A stretch of 64,000 bases of DNA. It comes from CALCZU01 sp964396165. Lineage in GTDB: Bacteria > Bdellovibrionota > FAC87 > UBA2466. The position numbers and the translations under genes are program-made. Below are positions 43,989 to 53,115 of the stretch, one piece after another; the first letter of the stretch is position 1, and each line of letters begins with the position of its first letter. The notes beneath the pieces were generated by a model. The model made no database searches, was not told the origin of the DNA, and worked only from the letters and a program-made list of their open reading frames with translations. The stretch lies in assembly GCA_964396165.1 (NCBI GenBank), contig CAYNEF010000015.1, positions 1 to 64,000 on the forward strand. The letters run 5' to 3'.

Positions 43989-44483
43989 TTGAAGCAAAAC
44001 AGATTAAAACAGATTTGCACAGCACTAGCGTTATTTCTTTATGCGGTGCTCTCGATTTCATGCACCTCTACCCCTAGGCTTGATCCGTTTCAAACTCGCA
44101 TTTTTGAGGGGAATTTTGATGACGTTTGGCTGGCCACTTTAAAGGCGTTAAACGACTACCCGTTAAAAGTGAGCAATAAAGATGCGGGGAAAATCCAAAG
44201 TGAGATCGTAAATGGTCCTTATAATGACCTTGTTTTCACCTACCCTGAGGCAATCGAGGTCCCAGATAGGTATCGTTATTCGTTGAAGTTCAATTTTGGG
44301 AAATTAGAGGGCGATGATTCAAAGCCCCTTATCCGTGTACGCGTGATTAAAGATTTAGAGAGATTTCAGGACTTTTATACCGGGTGGACACCCTATGTTT
44401 CGGACGGGTTGGAAGAGAAAATCATTCTCTACCGTATCGAACATATTCTTCGCATGGAAAAACTTCTTTCCAAAGTGCAATAA
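43989..44483 (+). CDS. Lipoprotein of unknown function (BamC-like size)
   Basis: TTG start chosen because GGAAGGG lies 5-12 bp before it; it yields a lipobox SISC (Cys25). The 164-residue protein has the layout of small envelope lipoproteins: IFEGNFDDVWLATLKALNDYPLKVSNKDAGKIQSE resembles the first strand-helix unit of the BamC/DUF-type helix-grip fold, where one domain carries W and D/G-K-I. Function unknown. Confidence 0.65.
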   Translation: MKQNRLKQICTALALFLYAVLSISCTSTPRLDPFQTRIFEGNFDDVWLATLKALNDYPLKVSNKDAGKIQSEIVNGPYNDLVFTYPEAIEVPDRYRYSLKFNFGKLEGDDSKPLIRVRVIKDLERFQDFYTGWTPYVSDGLEEKIILYRIEHILRMEKLLSKVQ

Positions 44484-44484
44484 G

Positions 44485-45207
44485 CTATTTTTGTTGAGTG
44501 AGAGAGTCGATCTGCTTCAGCAGGCCTTCCAGGCCATCGTCTGAACCAGGTGGAGGGGGCGTAGGTACGTCGGCTGCGCTCAAATCCATCCCTGGAGGAA
44601 ACGCGTCTGCGTTTATCGCAGGAGCTGCAGCAGCGTCCATTGCCACGGCAGGTGGAGTCGGGTTTGTCGTCGAGAAATCGAGATTGGGTACGGCACCTAA
44701 ATCCGGCATAGCAGCTGGCGCTTCAGCAGAAGCTGCAGGAATTTCTGGCATGGTCGGCATCGCGGAGGACTTGCCTTTTGAGCCCGCAATTTCTCTTTGT
44801 AGTGTTTGCAATTCGCCTTTGAGTTTTTCGTTTTCTACTTTTAACGAACTCAAAGTACCGATTTCTTCTTGTAAAATTTCGTATTCAAGAAGTTTGGATT
44901 CCAGAAACTTCACTTTCTGCAGAAGTCCTTCGTATTCTTCTTTAAGAGCGGTGACTTTGGAATTTTCTTCTTCAAGACGCGCGCACTTTTCTTTCAGCTG
45001 CTGGTACTCAGAGGGAGTGATTCCCAAAGAAGCAGTTGCATGCGTCGAAACAGTGCCATCTGCAGAGGGAGAAAGAGCGTAATACGCATTTTTCGTTCTT
45101 TGTGCCATCATCCACAAAAATGATACGAACAAACCTGTCACAACGAGTATTTGAAAAATAAGCAGATAGCCGTATGATCCTTGTAGGAGCTGGTAGAGGG
45201 ATTCCAT
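44485..45207 (-). CDS. Membrane-anchored coiled-coil protein with Pro/Ala-rich tail
   Basis: One N-terminal transmembrane helix (about 13-32, LLIFQILVVTGLFVSFLWMM), a coiled coil from about 68 to 145 (LKEKCARLEEENSKVTALKE, LKVENEKLKGELQTLQRE) and a C-terminal Ala/Pro-rich region. The topology recalls cell-division or polarity scaffolds, but no homologue is recognised. Convergent with the preceding lipoprotein gene, 1 bp apart. Confidence 0.7.
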   Translation of the reverse strand: MESLYQLLQGSYGYLLIFQILVVTGLFVSFLWMMAQRTKNAYYALSPSADGTVSTHATASLGITPSEYQQLKEKCARLEEENSKVTALKEEYEGLLQKVKFLESKLLEYEILQEEIGTLSSLKVENEKLKGELQTLQREIAGSKGKSSAMPTMPEIPAASAEAPAAMPDLGAVPNLDFSTTNPTPPAVAMDAAAAPAINADAFPPGMDLSAADVPTPPPPGSDDGLEGLLKQIDSLTQQK

Positions 45208-45241
45208 ATTTGATAATTATAACCATAAGAAGAGACTTTAA

Positions 45242-45571
45242 GTGCAGAAAAAATTTAAAAAAAACGAGCTGGTAATTGAACATGTAAAAGGCAGCGGTAA
45301 AGGTGGTCAGAATCGCAACAAACGTATGTCGGGCGTGAGAGTCGAACATGTCGAGACGGGACTCATAGTGCGCGCCACAGAGCGTCGCTCTCAGTCACAG
45401 AATTTAGGAAATGCGATAGAGAGACTCGTCGAAAAAATAGAAGTAGCAAGCTACGTCCCCAAGAAACGCAAAAAAACACGCAAAACCAAAGGTTCTGTGG
45501 AGAAAAGAATATCCGTGAAGAAAAAACACTCTGCATTAAAAAAAGTGCGTACAAGCAAGAACTGGGACTGA
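45242..45571 (+). CDS. GGQ-domain release-factor-like protein (RF-1 domain only)
   Basis: GTG start. The 109 residues hold the peptidyl-tRNA hydrolysis motif SGKGGQNRNK, where the usual proline before GGQ is lysine, then VRVEHVETGLIVRATERRSQSQN, and a long basic tail of Lys and Arg (from about 70). It lacks stop-codon-reading domains, like ArfB (YaeJ), which rescues stalled ribosomes by inserting its basic tail in the mRNA channel. A ribosome-rescue role is likely. It is shorter than ArfB. Confidence 0.85.
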   Translation: MQKKFKKNELVIEHVKGSGKGGQNRNKRMSGVRVEHVETGLIVRATERRSQSQNLGNAIERLVEKIEVASYVPKKRKKTRKTKGSVEKRISVKKKHSALKKVRTSKNWD

Positions 45572-45709
45572 ATAACGCGCGTCACTCGCCTGCCCCAGTC
45601 CTTTATTCAAATTGTCAAAAAACCTTCATTATTTAGTCCCTGTATGCCGAAAAAGTATTAGAGATGGGCTGTCGAAGTTCGTCTTTCATGGAAGAGAAAT
45701 AGTTAAACT

Positions 45710-47842
45710 ATGTCAGCACAACCGGTAAATGAACTCCAATTGCTACTAAAAGCCATTGGATATTTGCGCACACATTGGTGGCTCCTTGTGCTCGAAGTGT
45801 TCGTTGTGTATGGCATCTCTCTTAATAAGTTTTACCACACACCAGAAGTCTATGAATCCGACGCTAGTCTTTTGATCGATACTGCCCGCAGACAACTCTA
45901 CCAATCACTCATGATGTCTGCTGGCTCTGCAAGTAATGCTCGCAAACAAAACATGGTGCACTTGTTAACGTCTGAAGAAGTGTTCGAACGTTTTCGTACC
46001 GCACTTACGGATTATTACAATACTGAAGGCCGTCCGATTCATTTAAGAAGTTATTTCCCGGGCGGTTCTCCCTTCCCAGCTGGATGGTTTAGAAATGGGA
46101 TATCGTTAAGCTGGAATAGAGATAGTGATATTTACAACATCCATTGCAGTGGTCCCAATGCGGATGCTGCACATGATCTGTGTTTGATCTACACGAACAC
46201 CATTCAATCTTACTATCCAGAAATCGGGCAAAGAGATGCGATGATGAAACGCGATTTTCTCTCTCGTCAAATTGCAAGCTTCATCAGTCAGATCAAAGAA
46301 CGCGAACAGAATTTAACGGATTTTCAAAAGAAAAATGCCGAGTTCTTTAACTTCCTATCAACGAATATGGAAGAAAAAGGACTGCAAAGAATCAGAAGTG
46401 AAGCGACTGCCATCAAAAGAAGACTTGCCAGTAACCGCGCTATCTACAAATTGATCTTAAGTATCCCCCGTGCGAAAAAAGGGGAACACACTGCGCGCTC
46501 CGCCGTCATCGGACTTCTCACCAATAAGGTTGCAGAAATCGAATACCAGATCAAGTTGACGGAACAGAGTCAGGAACCGCAAAAAGAAGAACGTCTTGCT
46601 AGCCTTAATGCGGAACTGAGTGATGTCTCGCAAAGACTTTCCAATATCAACGAAGAAGAAGTGGCTGTCTTTCAAAAAAGCCCCCTTCCCGCAGCAGATG
46701 TTAAAAAACGCGTGTCTGAACTGGAACTGGAATACCAGACAGACTTGATTCGTCTTTCCAACGCAGAAAAAGAAATTGAAGTGATTTCTGCAAAAGAAAA
46801 AGATTTTAATCAGCCTCGTCTTGAATACGAACGTCTGTACATGGAGTTAAACCACAAGAAGAAACTCTTAACGAACCTTTATCAGAAAGAACAAGAAACG
46901 GAATTGGAACTTTCTGCAGGTAATGCTGAAATCTTCCGTTTGCAAGAAGCAACTCATAACGGCCACCGCACTTCTCCGCAGCTTACAAAACATCTCTACG
47001 GCGCGATGTCGATTTGTCTTTTTGTGATAGCGGTAACGTTAGTACTTCTTATCGCCTTCTTCCCGCGCATTGACAGTGAAGCAGAAGTATTGCGTTTGAA
47101 TCTACCGTTGCTTGGAAAGATTCCCCTTGTGAGAAAAGGGTCTAAAAACTTTGATGAAATTCCGGGTTATGGAATTGAGCACTTAAAAATAATGAATTAC
47201 AGAATTTTAAGAGAAACACGTGATATTAAGTGCCCGGTTATCGTCGTCAGTTCCGCACATGCGCGTGAGGGAAAATCCACAATCACAAACTTCCTTACGA
47301 TGGCTTCTCAGGGTGTGGAGAGAAAAACAATACTTATAGATGGTGACCTGCTTACTGCTCATCCGAATGTGTTCTTTGGATTCAAAGAAGATGCTTCCCC
47401 CGGTTTAAAATCCGTTCTCGAGTCAGAAGAACTGCCGGATCTAAATACGTTGATCGTTAAAACAGAATATGAAGGCGTATATTTCTTGCCTCGTGGCGGA
47501 CGCGTCGATCCTCATGACTTGAAAGCCGTTCACAAATCCATCGAAAAGCTTTTGACCGTACTTAAAAAAGAATATGGCTTAATATACATTGATACACCGC
47601 CCTTGTTTGCTTCCAATCTGGCGCATCAATTTTCGAGCATTGCAGATCTTGTTGTGCTTGTGGCAAGATTATTCTCTACCCGTCCTAGAGATATTCAAGA
47701 AGCGATACAGACGTGTAAAGTGTTTACCAAGGCTCCTGTGGGGATTGCGCTCAATTGTATCCGTATCACTGGTCCCTTAAGAAGAGCTTCAAACTATTAC
47801 TTCTCTAAGAAGAAAGTAAACGTAACAAAGATAGCTGCATGA
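45710..47842 (+). CDS. Fused chain-length regulator and bacterial tyrosine kinase (Wzc-like)
   Basis: Residues 1-450 are a Wzz-type polysaccharide co-polymerase with two transmembrane helices (about 20-40 and 425-448) and a long periplasmic coiled coil. Residues about 500-700 are a BY-kinase with Walker A AREGKST (near 515), Walker A-prime TILIDGDLL and IYIDTPP. It would control export of a capsule or exopolysaccharide. A full set of export genes is not in this window. The C-terminus has only two adjacent tyrosines (NYY), not the usual long Tyr cluster. Confidence 0.88.
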   Translation: MSAQPVNELQLLLKAIGYLRTHWWLLVLEVFVVYGISLNKFYHTPEVYESDASLLIDTARRQLYQSLMMSAGSASNARKQNMVHLLTSEEVFERFRTALTDYYNTEGRPIHLRSYFPGGSPFPAGWFRNGISLSWNRDSDIYNIHCSGPNADAAHDLCLIYTNTIQSYYPEIGQRDAMMKRDFLSRQIASFISQIKEREQNLTDFQKKNAEFFNFLSTNMEEKGLQRIRSEATAIKRRLASNRAIYKLILSIPRAKKGEHTARSAVIGLLTNKVAEIEYQIKLTEQSQEPQKEERLASLNAELSDVSQRLSNINEEEVAVFQKSPLPAADVKKRVSELELEYQTDLIRLSNAEKEIEVISAKEKDFNQPRLEYERLYMELNHKKKLLTNLYQKEQETELELSAGNAEIFRLQEATHNGHRTSPQLTKHLYGAMSICLFVIAVTLVLLIAFFPRIDSEAEVLRLNLPLLGKIPLVRKGSKNFDEIPGYGIEHLKIMNYRILRETRDIKCPVIVVSSAHAREGKSTITNFLTMASQGVERKTILIDGDLLTAHPNVFFGFKEDASPGLKSVLESEELPDLNTLIVKTEYEGVYFLPRGGRVDPHDLKAVHKSIEKLLTVLKKEYGLIYIDTPPLFASNLAHQFSSIADLVVLVARLFSTRPRDIQEAIQTCKVFTKAPVGIALNCIRITGPLRRASNYYFSKKKVNVTKIAA

Positions 47843-48873
47843 TGAGAAGAATTAAAAAAATCGGGATTTTAGGTCAAACACTTCTTGTAATGCTTACGCT
47901 TGCAACCCACGCGTATGCCGAGACTCAGCAGCAGGCGCCTCCAAGGCTCGCCATTCTTCCCACTACTGATATGACCAGTTGGGGACTTGCTGACGCCCTA
48001 CAATATTCTCTGGGAAAACTTGCTGTCGGAACAAGACTATTTGAAGTTGGTTCTTCCAATTATGTACTTGGTGGTTACTCCAGAAGAGACTTAAAACAAG
48101 CCTTTCAAAGTAATCGTGCTCCCCTATTGATGTTTGCCTTTATCGATAAAACTCGCATTTCCGTATTTATGTTCAATGCGTATTATGGCGGAAAATTTAT
48201 CGCGAGTAATAAGAGCCTTGAAAATCCTCCCGGAGGACAAATCTCAAGCGCCTATGTTGAAACTCAGTTTAAAGGTGCTTTTGAAGCGACACTTGCCGCC
48301 TTTTTAAAAAATGAATACATGGATCTGCCTGAAGTAGAAAATGATGACAAGTCAGATATCGTCGGTGATTCCGTTGCCCAGCAAATCAGTGGTGCAAAGG
48401 CTGAGAAAATGAAAAGTTTATTCCATGAAGTCTCGAGTATGGAAGATAAACCGTTTTTCTTTGGGGCCAATATCGGAATGGCCCGCTACATTGATACAAA
48501 CAGCGCAGCCAGCACTGTGAACTTTGGTCTTGCTCTCGGTACGCGTTTGAGTCCTCGATTGTCTGTTGCCGCAGGAGCCGATTTCTTTTCGTATATCTTT
48601 GCACATGCTGACGGGTTATATAAATTACCCTTCCATGAGAAATTCATTTCTCTTTCTGTGATCGGATCCGTGGGGAGTGTGTTGGCAAGCCTTACCGAAA
48701 ATAAAGGCTATGCAGCTGACAATACCACCCTACAAACAGGCGGATTACGTGTGGGTGCCGGTGTTGCAGTTGACATCCCCCTCCTTGGTGCAATCCTAAG
48801 AGGTGAGTTAAGATATTACGTGGGATCCTCCAGCATTTTAGTAGGCTCTTATGGTTTGGTCATTTCCCTTTAG
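47839..48873 (+). CDS. Predicted exported outer-membrane-type protein
   Basis: Signal peptide (about residues 10-27, LGQTLLVMLTLATHAYA) from an ATG overlapping the kinase gene by 4 bp. The N-terminal 150 residues are alpha/beta (RLAILPTTDMTSWGLADAL, LMFAFIDKTRISVFMFN), and the last 130 residues alternate in a barrel-like way (FFFGANIGMARYIDT, GLALGTRLSPRLSVAAGADFF, GELRYYVGSSSILVGSYG). It may be the outer-membrane partner of the kinase system. No family recognised. Confidence 0.68.
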   Translation: MMRRIKKIGILGQTLLVMLTLATHAYAETQQQAPPRLAILPTTDMTSWGLADALQYSLGKLAVGTRLFEVGSSNYVLGGYSRRDLKQAFQSNRAPLLMFAFIDKTRISVFMFNAYYGGKFIASNKSLENPPGGQISSAYVETQFKGAFEATLAAFLKNEYMDLPEVENDDKSDIVGDSVAQQISGAKAEKMKSLFHEVSSMEDKPFFFGANIGMARYIDTNSAASTVNFGLALGTRLSPRLSVAAGADFFSYIFAHADGLYKLPFHEKFISLSVIGSVGSVLASLTENKGYAADNTTLQTGGLRVGAGVAVDIPLLGAILRGELRYYVGSSSILVGSYGLVISL

Positions 48874-48876
48874 AAT

Positions 48877-49317
48877 ATGAAACTTTTCTCCTTCGCCATT
48901 CTGTTTTGCAGTGCTCTTTTTGCAACTTCTACTCCCAATGACTTAAAACTTAAAATACGAGATGCGGCCCGCAGATCTTCTCTTGACCCGAGACTGGTCG
49001 AAGCAGTCATCCGTGTAGAATCGAGTTTTAAAGCCAATGCTGAGTCGCCGAAAGGGGCGCGTGGTTTGATGCAAGTCATGCCCGATACCGCCGATTCTTG
49101 CGATATTCAGGAACCTTTTCATGCAGTCAATAACCTGATGGGAGCATGTGATTGTTTAAGACAGTTGATAAACAGATACCAAGGCAATCTGGAATTGGCG
49201 TTAGCAGCGTATAATGCAGGCGTAAGCAACGTCGAGAGGTATAAAGGCATTCCCCCCTTCCCTGAAACACAGGCGTACGTTAAAAAAATTCTGAAAATTT
49301 ATAAAAGGAAGTCTTAG
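48877..49317 (+). CDS. Lytic transglycosylase (SLT domain)
   Basis: Signal peptide (KLFSFAILFCSALFA), then an SLT domain: catalytic Glu48 in RVESSF, GLMQVMPDTA, and ALAAYNAGVSNVERY. These enzymes cut peptidoglycan between MurNAc and GlcNAc with anhydro-product formation. At 146 residues it is a minimal single-domain version. It starts 3 bp after the preceding gene, so the kinase, barrel protein and transglycosylase form one operon, which suggests local wall opening for an envelope-spanning complex. Confidence 0.88.
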   Translation: MKLFSFAILFCSALFATSTPNDLKLKIRDAARRSSLDPRLVEAVIRVESSFKANAESPKGARGLMQVMPDTADSCDIQEPFHAVNNLMGACDCLRQLINRYQGNLELALAAYNAGVSNVERYKGIPPFPETQAYVKKILKIYKRKS

Positions 49318-49841
49318 ATCTTAGCTTCGAGTTCATCTGAGATGCGAATAGCATGGTAGTCAGGCGCATCGGATGTCGGAAACATCTGGCGTTGTTGACT
49401 GGAGCAATGCAATTGCAAGTCTGCGAAGATGGATTTTCTGATAGGTAAATCCATATCGTGCAAAATAATTTGTTTTGCGAGACGTTTTTTCAAATTGATT
49501 ACGATGGGGGCTTTTAAATTTGCCGTCATCTTTGTCGGGTCAGTGGGGATCGTAATAATCGCAAACACTTTTCCGTTTGTTAAATCTTTTAAAGAGAGAG
49601 TTTTTTTATCGTCGTCAGCAAGCTCTACTCGGTAATTTTTTTCTAAAATTTGCGGTTCAAGAAGTGGAAATGCGACACTCGGCTTTTTGATGGCCTGTAA
49701 CCATAAAAAGAGAGAATCATCGGCTCTTTCCACAAGAACGTATTGGTCGATTTTTGAAAAACCGAGCATCCCTTCTGGAAAAGTAATGATATCTTGCTCT
49801 TCAACAGCTATTTGTCCGAAGCGTGTCGTTTCGACCATCAT
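49314..49841 (-). CDS. fliW: Flagellar assembly factor FliW
   Basis: FliW binds flagellin and, in its free form, CsrA, so it couples flagellin level to translation. The N-terminal FGQIAVEEQDIITFPEGMLGFSKIDQYVLVE and the LEP and IITIPTDP motifs are diagnostic. AAGGAG precedes the first ATG. It follows csrA, the usual pairing. The C-terminus is longer than the B. subtilis protein. Overlaps the transglycosylase gene tail to tail by 4 bp. Confidence 0.93.
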   Translation of the reverse strand: MMVETTRFGQIAVEEQDIITFPEGMLGFSKIDQYVLVERADDSLFLWLQAIKKPSVAFPLLEPQILEKNYRVELADDDKKTLSLKDLTNGKVFAIITIPTDPTKMTANLKAPIVINLKKRLAKQIILHDMDLPIRKSIFADLQLHCSSQQRQMFPTSDAPDYHAIRISDELEAKI

Positions 49842-49900
49842 GGCAAACTCCTTGTATAAAGTGCCAATTAAATTTTACTTCTAGGGATTATATTAGGATG

Positions 49901-50131
49901 TTAGCTTGCGCGAAGTAGCTTAGCAACTTTTTTTACTTCTTCAGGTTGGGACTCTGCAGCAGCTTTGTTCTGATCTTGGATGGCGATGTAGACTTCTTCA
50001 CGGTGAATGCGGGTATTTCGCGGTGCTTCAATACCCAGTCTGACCTGGCGGCCTTTGACTTGGACAACGACGATTTTAATATCGTCGTCAATTGCTATAC
50101 TTTCACCAATTTTTCTTGTGAGAACTAGCAC
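49901..50131 (-). CDS. csrA: Carbon storage regulator CsrA
   Basis: GTG start giving MLVLTRKIGESIAI, then the core RLGIEAPRNTRIHREEVY with the RNA-contacting residues L4, R6 and R44 of this family. CsrA binds GGA motifs in mRNA leaders and blocks or stabilises translation, here likely including flagellin under FliW control. Length 76 with a short extra tail. It lies 94 bp after flgL. Confidence 0.95.
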   Translation of the reverse strand: MLVLTRKIGESIAIDDDIKIVVVQVKGRQVRLGIEAPRNTRIHREEVYIAIQDQNKAAAESQPEEVKKVAKLLRAS

Positions 50132-50225
50132 GATTGAATTTCCTCACAGTATTGTTCGGGAGAAAAGTAGCAAATCTTGAGTTTTTTTTCATACTTATGA
50201 AGCGGTGTGTCTCTAGTAGGAAGGC

Positions 50226-51128
50226 TTATCGAAACAAGGTATCTAAAGAAGTTTCACTGAGGATTTTATGAGAAGTATCTATAGCAGCTTTTAATACGGT
50301 CTGGTCTCTTGCGAGATCCGAAAATACTTTTACTGCATCCGCATCTTCGATTTTGGATACGGCACTTTGTGTTTCTATGTTTGTAGAAGCGGAACTTTCT
50401 ATCGCGCGATTAATCTGGGTCATGTAGCCAGCGATTTGCGTACGCCCGAGAGAAAGTTGGTCGGTCACTTTATTGATGTCATGCAAACAGGCCCTTAAAC
50501 CATCTGTATCGCCTTGTCTGAGAGCTGCGATGGCGTTTTGGAAGACCTGGGGCATGTTGACCCCTTCTTCAAGCCCCTGCCCTAATATAATTTTAGTCCC
50601 GGAAATATTCATCGGTACGATGACCCCTCTGTCCACTTCCACTTTAATGCTGCCAGAGTCTCCGAGGTAATTGCCTTGCATATCAAATGCAGGTTTGTCT
50701 GATTGAAATCCGGAAAGAAGAGTTTTGTTGCCAAAGCGCGTGTTTAAATTGCCGATGAAATTTTCGTACAAGCCTTCCATCTCGGCGAGAACAGCTTTTT
50801 GCTGGTTTTCGCTGACATTCATTTTGCCGCCGGAGACTGAAAGCGCCAGTTCGTGCATTTTTTGAGAAATGTCTTGAGATTGCGTTAATACAGTTTCCGT
50901 CGCAGACAGTACGGAGTTTGCGAAGTGCGCATTTTTGGAAATGCTTTCACGCACACTAACGTCGTCTTTCATGTTTGCAGCGATCACAAAATCGGCAGGA
51001 TTATCAGAGGGACGGTCGATTGCTTTTAAAGAGGAAGCTTTATCGGAAGTCTTAAGCTCTTTCGCACGAGCATTTAAAATATTTTGTTGGTTGATCCCGT
51101 AAACTTGGCTTGTAGAGATTCTAGACAT
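50226..51128 (-). CDS. flgL: Flagellar hook-filament junction protein FlgL
   Basis: A flagellin-like protein of 300 residues with the N-terminal helix MSRISTSQVYGINQQNILNARAKELKTSD and C-terminal DADAVKVFSDLARDQTVLKAAIDTSHKIL, the conserved coiled-coil ends. It caps the hook and joins the filament. 27 bp separate it from flgK, so it is in the flagellar operon. Confidence 0.93.
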   Translation of the reverse strand: MSRISTSQVYGINQQNILNARAKELKTSDKASSLKAIDRPSDNPADFVIAANMKDDVSVRESISKNAHFANSVLSATETVLTQSQDISQKMHELALSVSGGKMNVSENQQKAVLAEMEGLYENFIGNLNTRFGNKTLLSGFQSDKPAFDMQGNYLGDSGSIKVEVDRGVIVPMNISGTKIILGQGLEEGVNMPQVFQNAIAALRQGDTDGLRACLHDINKVTDQLSLGRTQIAGYMTQINRAIESSASTNIETQSAVSKIEDADAVKVFSDLARDQTVLKAAIDTSHKILSETSLDTLFR

Positions 51129-51155
51129 GCTGTCCTCGAATTCGTGTTAACACAG

Positions 51156-52595
51156 TTAGTTTTTGATGCTCAAGATTGTCTGAAACAGTTCGTCGCCCAC
51201 TTTCATGGCTTTGGCAGCAGCATTAAATGCTGTTTGAAACTGCACCAGATTTACTGCTTCTTCTTCGAGCGAAACTCCGCTCACAGACTGGCGGTAATTT
51301 TCCAGTTGGTTGACCACTGCTTGCTGGTGGGCAAACGTGTCGCTTTCACGCATTGCATGTGTTCCTACTTTTCCCACGAGCGCGTTGATGGATTCATTAA
51401 AGGTCTGGTGTTCCGTACTACCTGTCATATTATTATTGGGTAGATTTTTAAAACTTTGAAGATTAGCAATGTCTGTTGCTACACTGTTGTCCCCTATCGC
51501 ACCGGGGATGCTGCCTGCAGCAAGTAATTCGTGATTTTGCTCAATGTCTTTATTCAATTTGATTTTGTAAGCAGCGTCAGCGGGATTTTCACCCATGTCG
51601 GTAAAAAGAGTTCTGCCTGAATTTCCATCAAGTCCGATTCCGCCCTTATGCACTTCGTTCACAGCCGTGGCAAATTGATAAGCGACCTGGTTTAAATGGT
51701 TTTGAGCAGCTGTTAAAACCTGGTCGCGCACAAACATCATGCCACCTAATTCCCCGTCCTTAATTGTCTTGGTGATGGGGCGTCCTTGGCCCGCATTGCC
51801 GACATAAATTTCAACGCTGCCGGGGGTTCTGTTGCCGCCGTCTCCCGGACCTTTGGAAACACTGAGCTCGTTACCTTGATTGCCTTGCACCAAAGTTGTA
51901 CCGCCAGAAACTATGCTCACTTGTCCAAACTGGTTGGTAGAAGTTTGAAAATCAATTTTTTGAGAAAGGTCTCTTAAAGACATGTCTCTTTTGTCGTACA
52001 TTTCATTCGGGATATCTCCTCTTGCCTCTGCAAGCGTGATGGCTTCATTAAGAGAAGCGATGTCTCTGATGTTAGAATTAATGCCTTCTACAGAATTACC
52101 AATGCGTAAGTCTAAGTCACGTTTCATGTCATCAATAGAAGCTTCCATGGAATTAAAACCATTTGCCACTGCAGCGGCAGAACCCTGCGCCACATTTCTG
52201 ATGGCTGAAGTTTCGGGATTAACCGATAATTGGCGGAAGTCGTCAAAGAATTTGTTCATCAGATCACTGATTCTAGCACCTTGAGCTGTGATCACTCCCT
52301 CTACTCTGCTTAAATTCTCTGACTTTGCTTTTGCGCCACCGAAAGCCTGGCTTTCGGAGACAAGTTGTTTTTGTACGAAATCATCGTGAATGCGGATCAC
52401 TTTGGAAACATCTACCCCGCCGCCCAGTTGCAACCCGTTTAGTTGCGTGGATTGAGTAACTGATTCAAGTTGGGCGCGACGTCTTGAGTAACCCGGAGTG
52501 TTTGCATTGGCGATATTGTTCGCCGTAGTTTGCAGTGCTTGCCTGTTGGCAGTTAAACCCTGTCGACCAATCTCTAAAATATCATTTACTGCCAT
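51156..52595 (-). CDS. flgK: Flagellar hook-associated protein FlgK
   Basis: N-terminal LEIGRQGLTANRQALQTTANNIANANTPGYSRRR is the FlgK/rod-hook signature, and the C-terminal ESIN and EEAVNLVQFQTAFNAAAKAMKVGDELFQTIL is its partner helix. The length of 479 is typical. It forms the first hook-filament junction zone. Start codon overlaps the flgN stop by one base. Confidence 0.95.
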   Translation of the reverse strand: MAVNDILEIGRQGLTANRQALQTTANNIANANTPGYSRRRAQLESVTQSTQLNGLQLGGGVDVSKVIRIHDDFVQKQLVSESQAFGGAKAKSENLSRVEGVITAQGARISDLMNKFFDDFRQLSVNPETSAIRNVAQGSAAAVANGFNSMEASIDDMKRDLDLRIGNSVEGINSNIRDIASLNEAITLAEARGDIPNEMYDKRDMSLRDLSQKIDFQTSTNQFGQVSIVSGGTTLVQGNQGNELSVSKGPGDGGNRTPGSVEIYVGNAGQGRPITKTIKDGELGGMMFVRDQVLTAAQNHLNQVAYQFATAVNEVHKGGIGLDGNSGRTLFTDMGENPADAAYKIKLNKDIEQNHELLAAGSIPGAIGDNSVATDIANLQSFKNLPNNNMTGSTEHQTFNESINALVGKVGTHAMRESDTFAHQQAVVNQLENYRQSVSGVSLEEEAVNLVQFQTAFNAAAKAMKVGDELFQTILSIKN

Positions 52596-53077
52596 TAGTA
52601 CCGTCCTTCTACCACTCTGGCGCGCATTTTAGGTTCTACCTTGCTTCCTTTTGCCGAGTAAGTGGCTTTTTGACCGAAGAGTCCACGTAAGTTTTCAATT
52701 AATCCAGAAACATTTTTAAGAGAATGAGTCATGAATTTCTGATTGTGCTCAATTTGGTGTTTTGCCTTATCCCAAGAAGTTAACCACTCTGCTCTAAGCG
52801 CAAGCCACTCTTCTTTTTCCGGACTTGCCAGCAGGTTTTCAAAATTTTCGCTTGATTCAAGAAGGTAATTTGCAGCGAGTATCTCGTGCATTTCTTTTCG
52901 GAGGCGCTTTAATATGGAAATCTGGTGCTCTTTTTCCGTCGATAAAGCGAGTATCTCGTCTGTTTTCAGATTGATGAGGGCAAGTCGTTCTTTTTGTAGG
53001 GTATTGTATAAAAGGCCACACAACTCCGTGGCTTTCTGTTGTAAAAAAAACACGCGTACAGTGGATGGTTTTTTCAT
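52595..53077 (-). CDS. flgN: Flagellar chaperone FlgN-like
   Basis: A 160-residue mostly helical protein with heptad-type spacing (ATELCGLLYNTLQKERLALINLKTDE) directly before flgK. FlgN proteins chaperone FlgK and FlgL before export, so position and size support the call; sequence similarity in the family is low. The C-terminal tail is basic and disordered-looking. Confidence 0.75.
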   Translation of the reverse strand: MKKPSTVRVFFLQQKATELCGLLYNTLQKERLALINLKTDEILALSTEKEHQISILKRLRKEMHEILAANYLLESSENFENLLASPEKEEWLALRAEWLTSWDKAKHQIEHNQKFMTHSLKNVSGLIENLRGLFGQKATYSAKGSKVEPKMRARVVEGRY

Positions 53078-53115
53078 TTTATATTTTTAGGGTAGAAAAA
53101 AGTAAATTCAGTTTA

